NCBI GenBank assembly: GCA_002633025.1 | Contig: NMRB01000168.1 | Span: forward strand, 440,398-504,397 | Length of the DNA stretch: 64,000 bases | Source: Notospermus geniculatus | Lineage: Eukaryota > Nemertea > Pilidiophora > Heteronemertea > Lineidae | Direction: 5' to 3' | Shown: piece by piece, positions 10,634-20,949 of the stretch | How positions within the stretch are numbered: position 1 is the first letter of the stretch | Layout: each line of letters opens with the position of its first letter | The notes under the pieces: generated by a model | What the model was told of the DNA's origin: nothing | The model's input: only the letters and a program-made list of their open reading frames with translations | The model's database searches: none | Translations under genes and position numbers: made by a program

Positions 10634-10727
10634 TAAAGCCCTGTCTCCACTTGGCCCGCGAGTATACTCGCAGTGACTCGTCTGGTGTTCCACGGTGGTT
10701 CGCGGGCCAAGTGGAGACACGGCATAA
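10634..10727. mobile_element. 88-bp Harbinger-type MITE, TAA TSD
   Basis: TAA flanks both ends (10634-10636, 10725-10727). The ends AGCCCTGTCTCCACTTGGCC and (reversed) TGCCGTGTCTCCACTTGGCC are nearly identical inverted repeats of about 25 bp. Confidence 0.7.
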
Positions 10728-10966
10728 GTTTGGTGGACAAAATAATCAGATTGCAAACTGACCTTGGTCATCTGAAAGTACATTGTTCTGTAATTACCAT
10801 GTTATAGTCATAATTTCATTTCAGCTTGGTTTTATCCGTTGTATTGTAAATTGCGTTGGTGAAGCCATTTCTTAATCCGATGTTTGTTGACTCAATTGAA
10901 TTGAGATCATTCTTTTCTGCTTGTGTTGAGTGCTTGACAGTCCCTCACTTTGAACAATTCACTTGA

Positions 10967-11500
10967 TATTCTGTCTCAAGCCTAAAGCCTGTCATGCCTG
11001 TAGCACACGTCACCATTTTCGTTGCTCGTACAGGCAATTTTCGTGGTCGGCAATTTTTGTGGTGGTTGCCGGTTTACAGCAGACGTCACCACTCAATGGT
11101 CTCGTGTGCTACTGATGGGCCACGCATCACCACAACTCGCAACCACGAGCAATTTTCGTGGTGAGAAATCAAACATGTTTGATTTTCGGCAACTTGTGGC
11201 AACTCGTGGTCACCACAGAATTTCCGTGGTGAGTGGTCGTTGCCGGCCACAGCACACTTGGCCATTTTCATGGCGACCACGAAAATTGCCTGTATGAGCA
11301 ACGAAAGTGGTGATGTGTGCTGCAGGCTTTATGTGAGGGTCCGTGGGTTCGAGTCTGGTAAGCTATGTCTCTCACCTTAGAAACCTGTTATTATTTCATG
11401 CCCTGTCTCAATCTTGGTAACAGATTGCCCACAACAAAACGGGGCCCTGGACGAACTCACTTTTCAAAATTTCCCAACAAAAATGATCAGCTTAATTTAG
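10967..11500. repeat. duplicated segment, copy 1 (MITE-filled)
   Basis: Bases 10967-10983 and 11331-11500 match 12838-13032 at high identity, including AATTTCCCAACAAAAATGAT at the gap edge. The only large difference is the 347-bp MITE present here and absent in copy 2. The segment contains a B-box-like GGTTCGAGTC. The N gap begins while the two copies are still aligned. Most simply these are two haplotypes placed in tandem by the assembler. Confidence 0.75.
10984..11330. mobile_element. 347-bp MITE with ~60-bp TIRs and an empty-site homologue
   Basis: The left arm AAAGCCTGTCATGCCTGTAG and reversed right arm AAAGCCTGCAGCACACATCA align over about 60 bp through TTTCGTTGCTCRTACAGGC. The duplicated flank at 12838-13032 lacks the element. 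Flanks TAA and TTA fit a 3-bp TWA target with one change, as in PIF/Harbinger elements. Confidence 0.75.
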
Positions 11501-12468
11501 NNNNNNNNNNNNNNNNNNNNNNNNNNNNNNNNNNNNNNNNNNNNNNNNNNNNNNNNNNNNNNNNNNNNNNNNNNNNNNNNNNNNNNNNNNNNNNNNNNNN
11601 NNNNNNNNNNNNNNNNNNNNNNNNNNNNNNNNNNNNNNNNNNNNNNNNNNNNNNNNNNNNNNNNNNNNNNNNNNNNNNNNNNNNNNNNNNNNNNNNNNNN
11701 NNNNNNNNNNNNNNNNNNNNNNNNNNNNNNNNNNNNNNNNNNNNNNNNNNNNNNNNNNNNNNNNNNNNNNNNNNNNNNNNNNNNNNNNNNNNNNNNNNNN
11801 NNNNNNNNNNNNNNNNNNNNNNNNNNNNNNNNNNNNNNNNNNNNNNNNNNNNNNNNNNNNNNNNNNNNNNNNNNNNNNNNNNNNNNNNNNNNNNNNNNNN
11901 NNNNNNNNNNNNNNNNNNNNNNNNNNNNNNNNNNNNNNNNNNNNNNNNNNNNNNNNNNNNNNNNNNNNNNNNNNNNNNNNNNNNNNNNNNNNNNNNNNNN
12001 NNNNNNNNNNNNNNNNNNNNNNNNNNNNNNNNNNNNNNNNNNNNNNNNNNNNNNNNNNNNNNNNNNNNNNNNNNNNNNNNNNNNNNNNNNNNNNNNNNNN
12101 NNNNNNNNNNNNNNNNNNNNNNNNNNNNNNNNNNNNNNNNNNNNNNNNNNNNNNNNNNNNNNNNNNNNNNNNNNNNNNNNNNNNNNNNNNNNNNNNNNNN
12201 NNNNNNNNNNNNNNNNNNNNNNNNNNNNNNNNNNNNNNNNNNNNNNNNNNNNNNNNNNNNNNNNNNNNNNNNNNNNNNNNNNNNNNNNNNNNNNNNNNNN
12301 NNNNNNNNNNNNNNNNNNNNNNNNNNNNNNNNNNNNNNNNNNNNNNNNNNNNNNNNNNNNNNNNNNNNNNNNNNNNNNNNNNNNNNNNNNNNNNNNNNNN
12401 NNNNNNNNNNNNNNNNNNNNNNNNNNNNNNNNNNNNNNNNNNNNNNNNNNNNNNNNNNNNNNNNNNNN
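11501..12468. other. assembly gap (968 N)
   Basis: Run of N between two copies of a duplicated segment. The apparent 368-codon frame across it is an artefact. Confidence 1.
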
Positions 12469-12837
12469 TAGTGTTTCAGCTAAAGCGTTTCAGCAGGGCG
12501 CGGCGCCCTGCCTCTCCAGGGGGGCGCCCTGCTGCCCTTTTTATGCCCTCAAAAACGCCCTGCCCTTTTTCAAAAAAAAAAAAAATTTTTTTTTTTTTTT
12601 TTAGTTTTTTTTTAACAGGAAGAGGTAGGTGGTCTGACACCTAATTAATGGCTTAAAAGTGGCTTTAAAAGCACCATTAGCTTTAAAAAGTCCCTGTTTG
12701 TATCCAAAATCAGTAAAATTTTGTCGGTTTTTAAGGTCCCACTTTGCCGCGGTGAAAAATTCCTGCCCTTTTTTGGAGTCACTGCCCTTTTTTGGGAGTC
12801 ACTGCCCTGCCCTTTTCAAATCCTGGCTGAAACACTA
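12469..12837. mobile_element. hAT-like nonautonomous element, TAGTGTTTCAGC ends
   Basis: Starts at the gap edge with TAGTGTTTCAGC and ends with its exact reverse complement at 12826-12837. The interior holds GGCGCGGCGCCCTG, several GCCCTGCCCTTTT blocks and an A-run followed by a T-run (12576-12611). The left flank is in the gap, so the TSD cannot be read. On the right it abuts TATTCTG, exactly where homology to copy 1 begins. Confidence 0.65.
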
Positions 12838-13032
12838 TATTCTGTCTCAAGCCTTTAAAATGCGAGGGTCCGTTGGTTCGAGTCGGGTAGGAAGCTATGT
12901 CTTTCGCCTTGGAAACCTGTTATTATTTCTTGCCCTGTCTCAATCTTGGTTACAGATTGACCACAAGAAAAAGGGGCCCTGGATGAACTCACTTTTCAAA
13001 ATTCCCCAATAAAAATGATCAGCTTTATTTAG
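12838..13032. repeat. duplicated segment, copy 2 (empty site)
   Basis: Homologue of 10967-11500 without the MITE: AAGCCTTTAAAATGCGAGGG replaces the MITE junctions. It continues into unique sequence beyond the end of copy 1. Confidence 0.75.
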
Positions 13033-13329
13033 TTAGTAACATACATAATAAGTTGCAGTTTCATGTCTGTGTCCCAGTTCTGAATGCTGCCACTGTCTAT
13101 TTCATTGAGATCTTCATAATGCAGTTCTGTAACTTGTAATTATTTACTGCTTTGTATTTAAACCCCAAAATGTTTGCGACCGTTTTAATTTTCCTAAATG
13201 AAGCAGTTTGTTTTGCAATCAGCATTTGAAAAATGTGTTGACATTTTTGAATTACAAACAAAAATTTCTTTGAAAAAGTGTGCAAATATTCTGGGGTTTA
13301 TGGTATTTTGGAGTACCGCTGATATCTCA

Positions 13330-13496
13330 TGCAAGGTTACCTTTAATTTTCTTTCCAATGCATGATTCATATGCCACTTCTTTTCCATTTTTACAGATCT
13401 ATCCTCAATTAAAGGTAGGCTATTCCAAACTGATCCGCCTGGTCTGACTAACACGATCCGTGTAACACCTGGGAAATATAGACTAGAACACTGCAC
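13330..13496 (-). pseudogene. LINE reverse-transcriptase C-terminal relic
   Basis: A minus-strand frame contains VRPGGSVWNSLPL followed about 20 residues later by a Lys-rich stretch (ALERKLKVTLHEI). Many invertebrate LINE ORF2 proteins (CR1/L2 and Jockey groups) end with a motif of the type 'xxGxxxWNSLPxxIR...FKxxLK'. The frame continues past this without further recognisable domain, and no upstream polymerase motifs are visible. Interpreted as a 5'-truncated, decayed insertion; the family call is from memory of the motif. Confidence 0.4.
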
Positions 13497-13499
13497 CGA

Positions 13500-14352
13500 C
13501 TCAACACAATCATCATTTTACAATGCATTCATGAACACCGCGCTTAAAACTGCACCATTGCTCCTGCATGTCCCAGAGAAACGCTTGCTTACACACGTCG
13601 TATAAATCACGCAGAACCAAAAAGACTGAAGCAACAGTCGCAAAAACAAAACCTATATTGTAACACCACTTTGGGCTGTTCAAATCTACGCCAGTGGACA
13701 GCTCACCCGAAAGATCGTAGAATTTACATGAAAATCACTAATTTGGAAAGAACATCATACTACCAAATCTTGTAGCCCTCAGAATCTAATGACCTGTGCC
13801 CTCCAGTGGCAAATGACAGCATCTCTCCTCGTAATCAGTGGGGGCATGGGTATTTGAAGTAATGGCAGTATCATGTACTTCCAAGCACCGTCCAGTGTAC
13901 AGTATTGCTTTTACCTCAATCAACAGTGCTCCCTCTGCTAATACTGTCAACCGTTGGAGGGCAGGCGTCTGGGTCCATTTGCTGCAGTGTTCTTTTAGAT
14001 CCCAGGATCGCATAAAAGTATGCTTTCGTCCCATGTTTTCATTTACATTGTACGTATGCCATGTGCTTTTATAACATTTTTTCGATTTCCGTGTTGTGAT
14101 GTTTGCTTCAAATATCTAACCATTTTGGTCTCGTTATTTTTAGATATTTTAGATATTTGTCATTTTCATAGTCCATCATGCATGAGACATATTGCACGTC
14201 CGTGTTTCTTTAATATTGTGATGTATTTTGAAAATCAGCATTTGATTTTGTTTCGTGTAATGTGTAATCTTTGACTTGCATTACTGATTTCCTTCTCAAT
14301 ATCTTGGTTGTCCTTTAGTTTAAAAAAGGAGAATCTACAACTATAACACTGA
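13500..14352. other. unassigned
   Basis: No supported repeat or exon. Short frames only. Confidence 0.4.
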
Positions 14353-14425
14353 GAAATCCAGGGCATGAAGTATGCAAAGGTCACTGATCTCTGACACCCT
14401 TTCTACTGGCCTTGCCCTAGAAATT
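14353..14425. mobile_element. possible 61-bp micro-element, CAGGGCA ends
   Basis: Element 14359-14419 starts CAGGGCATG and ends CTTGCCCTA. Flanks GAAATC and GAAATT match at five of six bases. Ends and spacing fit the CAGGG/6-bp-TSD group, but at this size coincidence is possible. Confidence 0.35.
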
Positions 14426-15004
14426 GGATTGTACTTCAGCAGACCAATAAAAGTGCCCTCCTTCTGTATGGTGTGTCAAGTGCCTCTAGCCAAAGGATGC
14501 TGCACCATTTAAGAAATGCGTAGCATGCCAACTGCAAGTGTCTTGAAAATGTCAAGAGAAGGAAAACTAGGAGAATAGCAAGAAAAGTGTACTAACCCAC
14601 CTTCTACTGCTATACCTAACAAATAAAGAATTTAGTGGTTATCCATGATGGAAAATCTCTGTGCAGTCTGAGATTGTTGACCCTGTGACTTTGGCATCTT
14701 GCCTCGTCTGAATCTACTGTCAGGGTTTGGGAGCTGTCTCATTTACTATGGTAGGCATCATAGTCATAACCAACGAACCCCCTTCTCGTCTGTTGTTAGG
14801 TGCTTGTTATTATAGTCATGATAGTTAGTATCAGTAAATACCTTAGCCTATCTAATCACGCTAATCCATAAAAACAGATCAAAGTCTAAAAATCTATAAA
14901 ATCCTGAGGACCTCTGATGTGTTCGTAAAAAAGATGAACACCAGACCCATAGTTTTGTATCAGCTGAGTTTTTCGGCCTATGGGCCTCTTGTTCATTACC
15001 TGGG

Positions 15005-15228
15005 TAAAGTCCGGCAACATGTAACTACGACCCGATGGAATGCAGAAGTCACAGAGCTTTCCAGTTTTTAATCCTTCCTGTCAACCATTTGTGGTCGTTC
15101 CCCGATTGTTCGCGCTGTGCACTGGTTATTCAAGAGCCCCTTGTGATTAAAGGTCCGTAGAAAATCCAACTATCAATTTCCTAACATCCGCATTCCATTG
15201 GGTCGTAGTTAGATGTTGCCGGACTTTA
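15005..15228. mobile_element. 224-bp MITE, 38-bp TIRs, TA/TWA target
   Basis: TAAAGTCCGGCAACATGTAA and the reversed right end TAAAGTCCGGCAACATCTAA are near-identical and continue through ACTACGACCCRATGGAATGC. Flanks fit a TA or TWA duplication. Confidence 0.75.
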
Positions 15229-15260
15229 TAGTGCTTGTTCAGTGTTATGAGAAAATGTTA

Positions 15261-15756
15261 TACTCTAAATCCTCAGATTTATGGGTACACATCGAATATT
15301 CAAGCCGACGGATAGACCACGCCCCCCTCAATCACACTATAAAAGGGTTACGTAGTTCTATTCAAAGGCATGGCCAATGGGCGAGTTCCGCGCACTACCA
15401 CCGTGGGAGAATGACGTCTGGCCGACTTCAGTATGGTCAATCTCAAGGTCTCCGCGTTCGATTACGATACGATCGGTTTGCGATTGATTCGAATGACGGG
15501 TTTTGTGACTTTTACACAGCGGTCACCATAGGCCTTCTGACCCAGTGGGATCAATTTCAAATCCAGACTACGTGTTGATTTCACAGCCCGGCAAGCGACA
15601 AAGCGAAGTTCCTTCAGACATTCACAGAGAACCCAACCTTAGCCATTCACGGCGAAGTCCCTTTGTATAAAAGACATGCATATGAAATAATTGGGCGGTC
15701 ACGCAAGGTTTTAATGAGGTGGACACTTGTACCCATAAATCTGAAGATTTAGAGTA
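15261..15756. mobile_element. 496-bp inverted-repeat element with TATA/GC-box core
   Basis: Left end TACTCTAAATCCTCAGATTT and reversed right end TACTCTAAATCTTCAGATTT are inverted repeats extending through TATGGGTACA. The interior has CCACGCCCCC (15317-15326) followed by TATAAAAGG (15338-15346), a canonical GC box plus TATA box arrangement, and GGCCAATGGG further on. No transposase frame is present. Confidence 0.6.
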
Positions 15757-16332
15757 TTTTGACGTTTATGAATTTCAAGTCACAAAAAGTGTTCCTTTTT
15801 CATCACTTTTGTGACTGACTGCATCCTTCTAACCTCTGTGATGTTCTTCGGTATTACATTTTTTAAAAACAATTTGTATTGGTTCTTGATGTTTTTGTGT
15901 AAGTTAATTGAAAAACATGTCATCCTTCGTGTGAATGACTGAGAAGCCGATGGGTTCTCCGGCATGAAAACATTGCTGGTAAATGACAAAGAGAGATAAA
16001 GGCAGGGCTCGAACCACTTCAACAACAAGGCCATGATGAAGTTTAAGACTAGGCCCTGTCCCCACAGAAAGTGCAGTGACGTGATGTACAGTGACCGCGA
16101 TAAATACCTTCTGTATGTTTCCATTCGATCATTTACATTTATGTAAGATGCTCCTCAAAGAAAACAAAGAGCCGCAGTCTTTCAGTTTCACTAGGGAAGC
16201 AAAAAAGATGCTCCGCTCTGCGTTGTCACTGCACGTTTTGTACCAAGAGGGCCTAAAGATGCATGGCCCTTGTGTTTCAAATTCATATTGCCTGCAGTTT
16301 TCACTGGATGTAGGCCTACCCCCAGTGATAAC
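15757..16332. other. unassigned
   Basis: Overlapping frames of 70-114 codons on both strands without family resemblance; no clear repeat boundaries. Confidence 0.3.
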
Positions 16333-16865
16333 AAGCCTGGCCCACACGCGAGCTTGCTGCTAATGGAAAAGTTCATTCGTGGCACTTGCCTTAAGGAGGA
16401 ACCCCTCCTGTGGTGCCATTCACATACAATTTTCGTCATTCGATGGCCGGTATCTGTCCTGTTTAATGTTTTTTGTCATGTGTGGCAGGAGCTTCCTGCA
16501 TGCGTGGACGAAAGCTTCCTGCTTACGGCCCTTCCGGTGTACAGCACATGCCTACACCAACGGCTAGTGAACCGTTTCGGATACCAGCGACTCTGAAGGG
16601 CATTCGTCTTCCTCTGCATCAGATATGATGACAAGGCCCTGCTTTTCCTTCTATTGCTGTGTCACCGCATGGCAGCAGTACGTCACAAAACATGGACAAG
16701 GCGCTGGGTAATGAGGAGGAAAAGTCAAGGTACCTAGGCTAATCTGGTGAAGGAGCTCAATGCCGAGGACCCGGACTCGTGCGTGAATCGTACCGCCCAC
16801 AAGAGCTTCCTCAAGGCAAGTGCCACGAATGAACTTTGCAGCAGGCTCTTGTGTGCACCAGGCTT
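16333..16865. mobile_element. 533-bp element with ~60-bp TIRs (AAGCCTGG)
   Basis: Left AAGCCTGGCCCACACGCGAG and reversed right AAGCCTGGTGCACACAAGAG continue as inverted repeats through GTTCATTCGTGGCACTTGCC. Interior frames (up to 108 codons) do not look like a transposase. AGCCTGG ends group it with the Harbinger-type MITEs; a clean TSD is not visible. Confidence 0.65.
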
Positions 16866-17278
16866 TACTTGAGAGGATGTTCTGTAGTGTAGGCTGAGGT
16901 CATTGATTACAAAGGTGATCGCCACATTGTCAACATGTCCACCTCAACATCACGAGAAGTCATAACTGACTGTGCACTGTAGCTTGGGATGATGTTAGAA
17001 GTGGGTCAATTAATTATGTGGAATGACACTGGGTTGCTTAATTAGTTACGCTGGCCATTCACTGCAGATGCGGCATATGCATAAACCAGCCTTACAATAT
17101 TGTGTAGTATAGATCTAAAAATAGAGCAATGCATCATTTATTAATGAGCAATCGTGGCAGGCGGGCGTCCTTAGAATAACCCTTTGTGACCTTGGCACTC
17201 TGCCTCACTCACGGGGTCCACTTTGTTCGGTCTACTCCACCAGGTGATTGAAATAAAACAAGATATTGGGCGATATGA

Positions 17279-17929
17279 TTAAAAGCTAGCATTGGTCACA
17301 CTGTTCAAAATACCCGTGTTTCTCTAGACCCTTGTCAAACCTGTGTGTACAAAAAGCCCGGCGAGAGGTCACACTACTTTCTGGTTGTAAAGTACAGTAC
17401 AGGTCACAATTGACATTCCTAAATTCGCGTAAGTCACTCGTAACTTACGCAACAACTCATGAGCTATGCTACGCGTTCGCTAGCTACGCAGTGATTTACG
17501 AGGGGAGTTGCGCGATTTTGGCGAGTTACGCGAAACCAAAGCCGTGAGTTACGCGTAAGTTACGCGTAACTTACGACTAACTTACGCGAAGCCGTAGGGA
17601 TGTCAATTGTGACCTGTACTGTAGCCCGGCGACAGGTGCACTGCGTGCACTGACTCTTCGGTCATTTCTGTATTGGAGGCACGAAAACAAGGTGACTTAA
17701 TAATGGCGGCGCCATCTGCAGCTGTGCTAAGAACTAACGACAACACGCAGATTTTGAGGCCGCGCTACATGAATTTCTCCTCGCCAGACCCGGGCTTCGA
17801 AAAAACACAACGAGCTTGCCCGTGTTTCAAAAACCTTTGTTTTTCAGACACAGGTTTCTTGAACCCCGGCAATTCATTGGTGTGACCGCAAAAAAAACGG
17901 GGATTTTATATAGTGTGACCAAGGCTTAA
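17279..17929. mobile_element. ~650-bp element with nested TA MITE
   Basis: Outer inverted ends AAGCTAGCATTGGTCACACT and (reversed) AAGCCTTGGTCACACTATAT flank 17283-17926, with TTAA/TAA at the borders. The nested element is at 17393-17623. A short duplication AGCCCGGCGASAGGT occurs on both sides of the nested insertion (17356 and 17624). Confidence 0.55.
17393..17623. mobile_element. 231-bp TACAGTACAGGTC MITE
   Basis: Left TACAGTACAGGTCACAATTG and the reversed right end are identical over the first 24 bases. The interior is rich in GCGTAAGTTACGC-type palindromes. TA plus CAGTAC ends fit the pogo/mariner group. Confidence 0.75.
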
Positions 17930-18216
17930 GTATCCATGTGTATTGTTTAGGAAACAATCTCTCATGATCATTTAAAACATCCCTAATGATCAGATGCACT
18001 AAAACATTGGGTTATTGATCCCGTTGATGTGAAATATTGACCTTTTAAACATCAACTACACAGATGACAAGTCTTTAGGGACTCGAATATAAATGTGAAC
18101 ATTATGTATCCTGAGTATAGTTAGTTTAGTGTGTCCTAGGATGGATTCTATTGGAGTTACGCCCACTCGGATGTATTTTGTGTGGGTAGAGCAGTTGCGA
18201 GTTGGCTCAGCAACAT

Positions 18217-18516
18217 GAAGCCACAGTGGTGTAGTGGTTCAGGGCTCCGACTAGTGGTCAGATAGTCCCGGGTTCGAATCCCACTGTGACGTGAGACTCT
18301 GGGCAGTCTCTTTGCCTTACTGGCCACTCTCCACCAGTTGTACAATGTATATATCGGTACCAGTCGGAAATGTTCAAATCAAATTGTAGCGCTGAATGGG
18401 CAGCTCATCTGAGTTCTGCTGAAAGGTTTCAGGACCGACGGGGGTTACAGTGTAAAATCGGATGAGAACCTCTACATTGTTGATATCAGTTAACTATAAA
18501 AATAAAGAAAAAAACT
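18217..18516 (+). repeat. tRNA-derived SINE (family A), full-length
   Basis: The head contains TGGTGTAGTGG (A box) and GGTTCGAATCC (B box) about 35 bp apart, then a shared body (GAATGGGCAGCTCATCTGAG, TTTCAGGACCGAC) and the tail GTTGATATCAG..ACTATAAA with an A-rich end. Related copies are at 23642-24031 (-), 31021-31253 (-) and 39224-39507 (+). Confidence 0.85.
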
Positions 18517-18549
18517 ATGTGACTACATGTAACCGTGGCCGATTTCACA

Positions 18550-18648
18550 AAGGGTGTTTAAGACTTACACGCGTGTAACTTTGTCAAATGCATGGTGGAA
18601 GTGTGTGCATTTAGTGAAGTTACATGCGTCTAAGTCTTAAATGCCCTT
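18550..18648. mobile_element. 99-bp hairpin MITE
   Basis: Left AAGGGTGTTTAAGACTTACA and reversed right AAGGGCATTTAAGACTTAGA are inverted repeats of about 43 bp. The left border GGCCGATTTCACAA resembles other element termini. Confidence 0.65.
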
Positions 18649-18765
18649 ATATTTCTATGAGAAGTTAAAGAATTAGTTCTATGAGAAGTTTAACAATTTT
18701 CAAGCTTTGTGCAGGCAGAAGTGTCAAATACATTATTGTTGGCTCTTTAGACAATACTGGGTGAC

Positions 18766-18884
18766 TAAAGCTGCGTTTACCGGACACCCGGAATGCGGAA
18801 AGCGGATGCTATGCATTTTCACATACAAATATCGCTTCCGCATCCCATATACCACATTCCAGATGTCTGGTGAACACAGCTTAA
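18766..18884. mobile_element. 113-bp Harbinger-type MITE, TAA TSD
   Basis: TAA at 18766-18768 and 18882-18884. Ends AGCTGCGTTTACCGGACACC and (reversed) AGCTGTGTTCACCAGACATC are inverted for most of the element. Confidence 0.75.
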
Positions 18885-18885
18885 A

Positions 18886-19042
18886 TGTGCAGTTGGAGGA
18901 AACAGGAGTGCCCGGAGAAGACCTGTGCTGTCAGAGAGTTGCCCTCTCCATCACATAAAGATTGGATCCACGTGGGGATCGAACCCAGATCCTCGGTGGT
19001 GTGGGCACCGATGTTTCCACTGCACCACTCTGACAGCCAGAA
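18886..19042 (-). repeat. tRNA-derived SINE (family B)
   Basis: Minus-strand head GTCAGAGTGGTGCAGTGG, B box GGGTTCGATCCCC, body GGATCC..GATGGAGAGGGCAA. Serves as the intact reference for the split copy at 7618-7961. Confidence 0.75.
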
Positions 19043-19065
19043 TTGTTATTAGTTCCTTGTACCGG

Positions 19066-19325
19066 TAAGGGACCATCTCAAAATTGGTTGATGCCACAAA
19101 AGATTAACCTTGGTTAGTCTCTCTCTTGACCCCCTCCCCCTTTGAGAGACTAACTTCCGAGGTAAATTGGCATCATCTATATTTAACCTCTGAAAAAAGT
19201 ATATGGGTGATGCCAAAACAAGGCGAAAAGACTAACCGGCCATATCAAAATCCTTGACCCCTCTCCCCCAGACTAACCGAGGTTAGTCTTTTTGCGGCAT
19301 CAACCAATTTTGAGATGGTCCCTAA
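19066..19325. mobile_element. 254-bp Harbinger-type MITE, TAA TSD
   Basis: TAA duplication at 19066-19068 and 19323-19325. Ends GGGACCATCTCAAAATTGGT are identical on both sides, and the inverted homology continues through GACTAACC..GGTTAGTC. Confidence 0.85.
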
Positions 19326-19761
19326 GTGCATATGTACCCTTGTGATAAGATGTGCCCACATTTCCTCTCTTGACATGAGATCCATAGCGTTAAGTCAGGC
19401 TTGTTGATTCACTGGAAGGGGAGTAGTTTTAGAAGAAATGTAGTTGTATTTGCTATGTTTTTCGGTTCATCTCACTATGGAGACAGACCTGTCGTTGGCG
19501 TCCACTCTCCAGCTACCAAGTTTGATTCACATTACCCAATTCCGCTTCGGCTTTTGAGGTATGGTTTTGGAGACTTGTAGTCATAACGCTGACAGGTTAA
19601 TGCCCTTCCCTTTTCCCATCCTCTCTTCATTATACTCCAGAATCTTCATCCCCTTCCCTGCAGGCAAGTCAAAGTTTGGTCAGTACACATCCTGGTTGTC
19701 TTCTGATTGCGGTTATCTGCACCATAAGATACAGGGAGTTGTCCTTGCCAATACTCGTCTG

Positions 19762-20008
19762 TAGACAATTCTCAAATTGATGTAAACGAGAAAGATCTGC
19801 GCACTTCCACTGAAATCGCAACCATAACCTCGGTCTGAAACCATGGAATGGCGTGACGCAAAGAACCCCACGACTGACTTCGACGACGTTGCGTCAGAGA
19901 CAACTGTTGATGAATCATGGATTTGCGTCACGTCAGCCGGTTTCAGATCGAGGTTGTGGTTGCGATTTCGGCAGAAGTGCACAGATCTGCAAATTCGAGA
20001 ATCGTGTA
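19762..20008. mobile_element. TAGACRATTCTC MITE, copy 2
   Basis: 247 bp, same length as copy 3. Ends TAGACAATTCTCAAATTGAT and GAATTCGAGAATCGTGTA type (here AAATTCGAGAATCGTGTA). The 156-codon minus frame crossing it is an artefact of long inverted arms. Confidence 0.8.
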
Positions 20009-20132
20009 TACTGAGGTCCGCAAGTGTTAAGTGTACGATTTGGCTGTTGTAGGTGCCATCCCAGTTCAACTGTAACCTCTGTTGTGGGCCCACGAATTGT
20101 ACAGGCACAGGGTGCGTTAATTGTACAGCCAG

Positions 20133-20404
20133 CAGGTGTGGATACAGGATTTCCGGAAAGGGGGTACCCCAGAAAATTTTCAAAAACTGGATGCCAAATG
20201 TGCATTTTCCAGGAATATCTCAGGCACAAAAAAACCATCACCCTTGCCGCCATAAGGCTGCCTTTACATACAAGTATATATGGCATACGAAAACGCTGGT
20301 TAACAATGGTTCTGTGAAGCCTTTGTTAATCGGCGTTTTCGTATACCGTACTTCTATGTAAAGGAAGCCTAAGGAGCCCGCTGCGCCCCCTAAATCCACC
20401 ACTG
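20133..20404. mobile_element. hAT-like element (CAGGTGTGGAT) with nested MITE
   Basis: Left CAGGTGTGGATACAGGATTT and reversed right CAGTGGTGGATTTAGGGGGC are inverted. Ends resemble the 5-bp-TSD hAT-like group (7776, 32850, 44227). The nested element is 20256-20369. Flanks GCCAG and GCATG are only weakly alike. Confidence 0.5.
20253..20372. mobile_element. 114-bp Harbinger-type MITE, TAA TSD, nested
   Basis: TAA at 20253-20255 and 20370-20372. Ends GGCTGCCTTTACATACAAGT and (reversed) GGCTTCCTTTACATAGAAGT form ~50-bp arms through ATACGAAAACGC. Confidence 0.85.
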
Positions 20405-20547
20405 GCATGGGAAGACTGTATTGGCGAGGACTCCCGGTATGTTGTGCAGACCTCAAATTCAAACATTGTTTTGAGAATCTAACGAAGTTTACAAAAGGAA
20501 AGTCATTTTCAGGAACTTTCTTGAAGATGATCTCGGTCCAGAATGGG

Positions 20548-20946
20548 TTAATCTAGTGCATCGTCCTCGCTTGTACTAGTAGCAGTCTGACAGAACGGGC
20601 TGGATAGCGGAGCAGTGCCTCCTGTTAGCTCAACTCTATTGATTTTCCCCATGGCGGAGGATCTGCCTTGTGTAACTGCGGCCGACAAAATATGATGCAT
20701 CACTTTATGACATGTGAAATTTGGTTGGCGTATATTGTTGAAAGATTTAATGAGCATGGTGCAGTTATTTCTACATGATTTTTCGGAGTAATTTAGCTGT
20801 TCAGAAGAATATGATGCGTGAAAAATCAAATCCATGAATTTCATCCGATGCCGGAATGGTGGCAGGTGGGGTGTTGGCATTTTGGGGATACTGGTACGTC
20901 CTGGGACGCTGTACAGAAAGCCTCCATAGGTCTTGCAGTTCCTCAA
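20548..20946 (-). CDS. unclassified 132-codon frame (low support)
   Basis: Minus-strand frame beginning MRNCKTYGGF and ending with a Ser/Thr-rich and acidic tail (STSEDDALD). I recognise no domain, splice context or codon bias, and length alone does not exclude chance. Reported because the interval holds no visible repeat. Confidence 0.12.
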   Translation of the reverse strand: MRNCKTYGGFLYSVPGRTSIPKMPTPHLPPFRHRMKFMDLIFHASYSSEQLNYSEKSCRNNCTMLIKSFNNIRQPNFTCHKVMHHILSAAVTQGRSSAMGKINRVELTGGTAPLSSPFCQTATSTSEDDALD

Positions 20947-20949
20947 GAA

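Noticed and set aside
11365-12471. 368-codon frame
   Set aside because: Almost entirely N; an artefact of the assembly gap.
13097-13285. Lys/Phe-rich minus frame
   Set aside because: AT-rich low-information frame overlapping the LINE relic in another frame.
16003-16058. CAGGGCTC...GGCCCTG mini-element
   Set aside because: Ends are only weakly inverted and flanks do not match.
18217-18290. possible tRNA gene
   Set aside because: A and B boxes are present but no cloverleaf can be closed, and the unit continues into a shared SINE body.
19713-20286. 156- and 117-codon minus frames
   Set aside because: They run through two inverted-repeat elements; related copies elsewhere do not preserve the frame.
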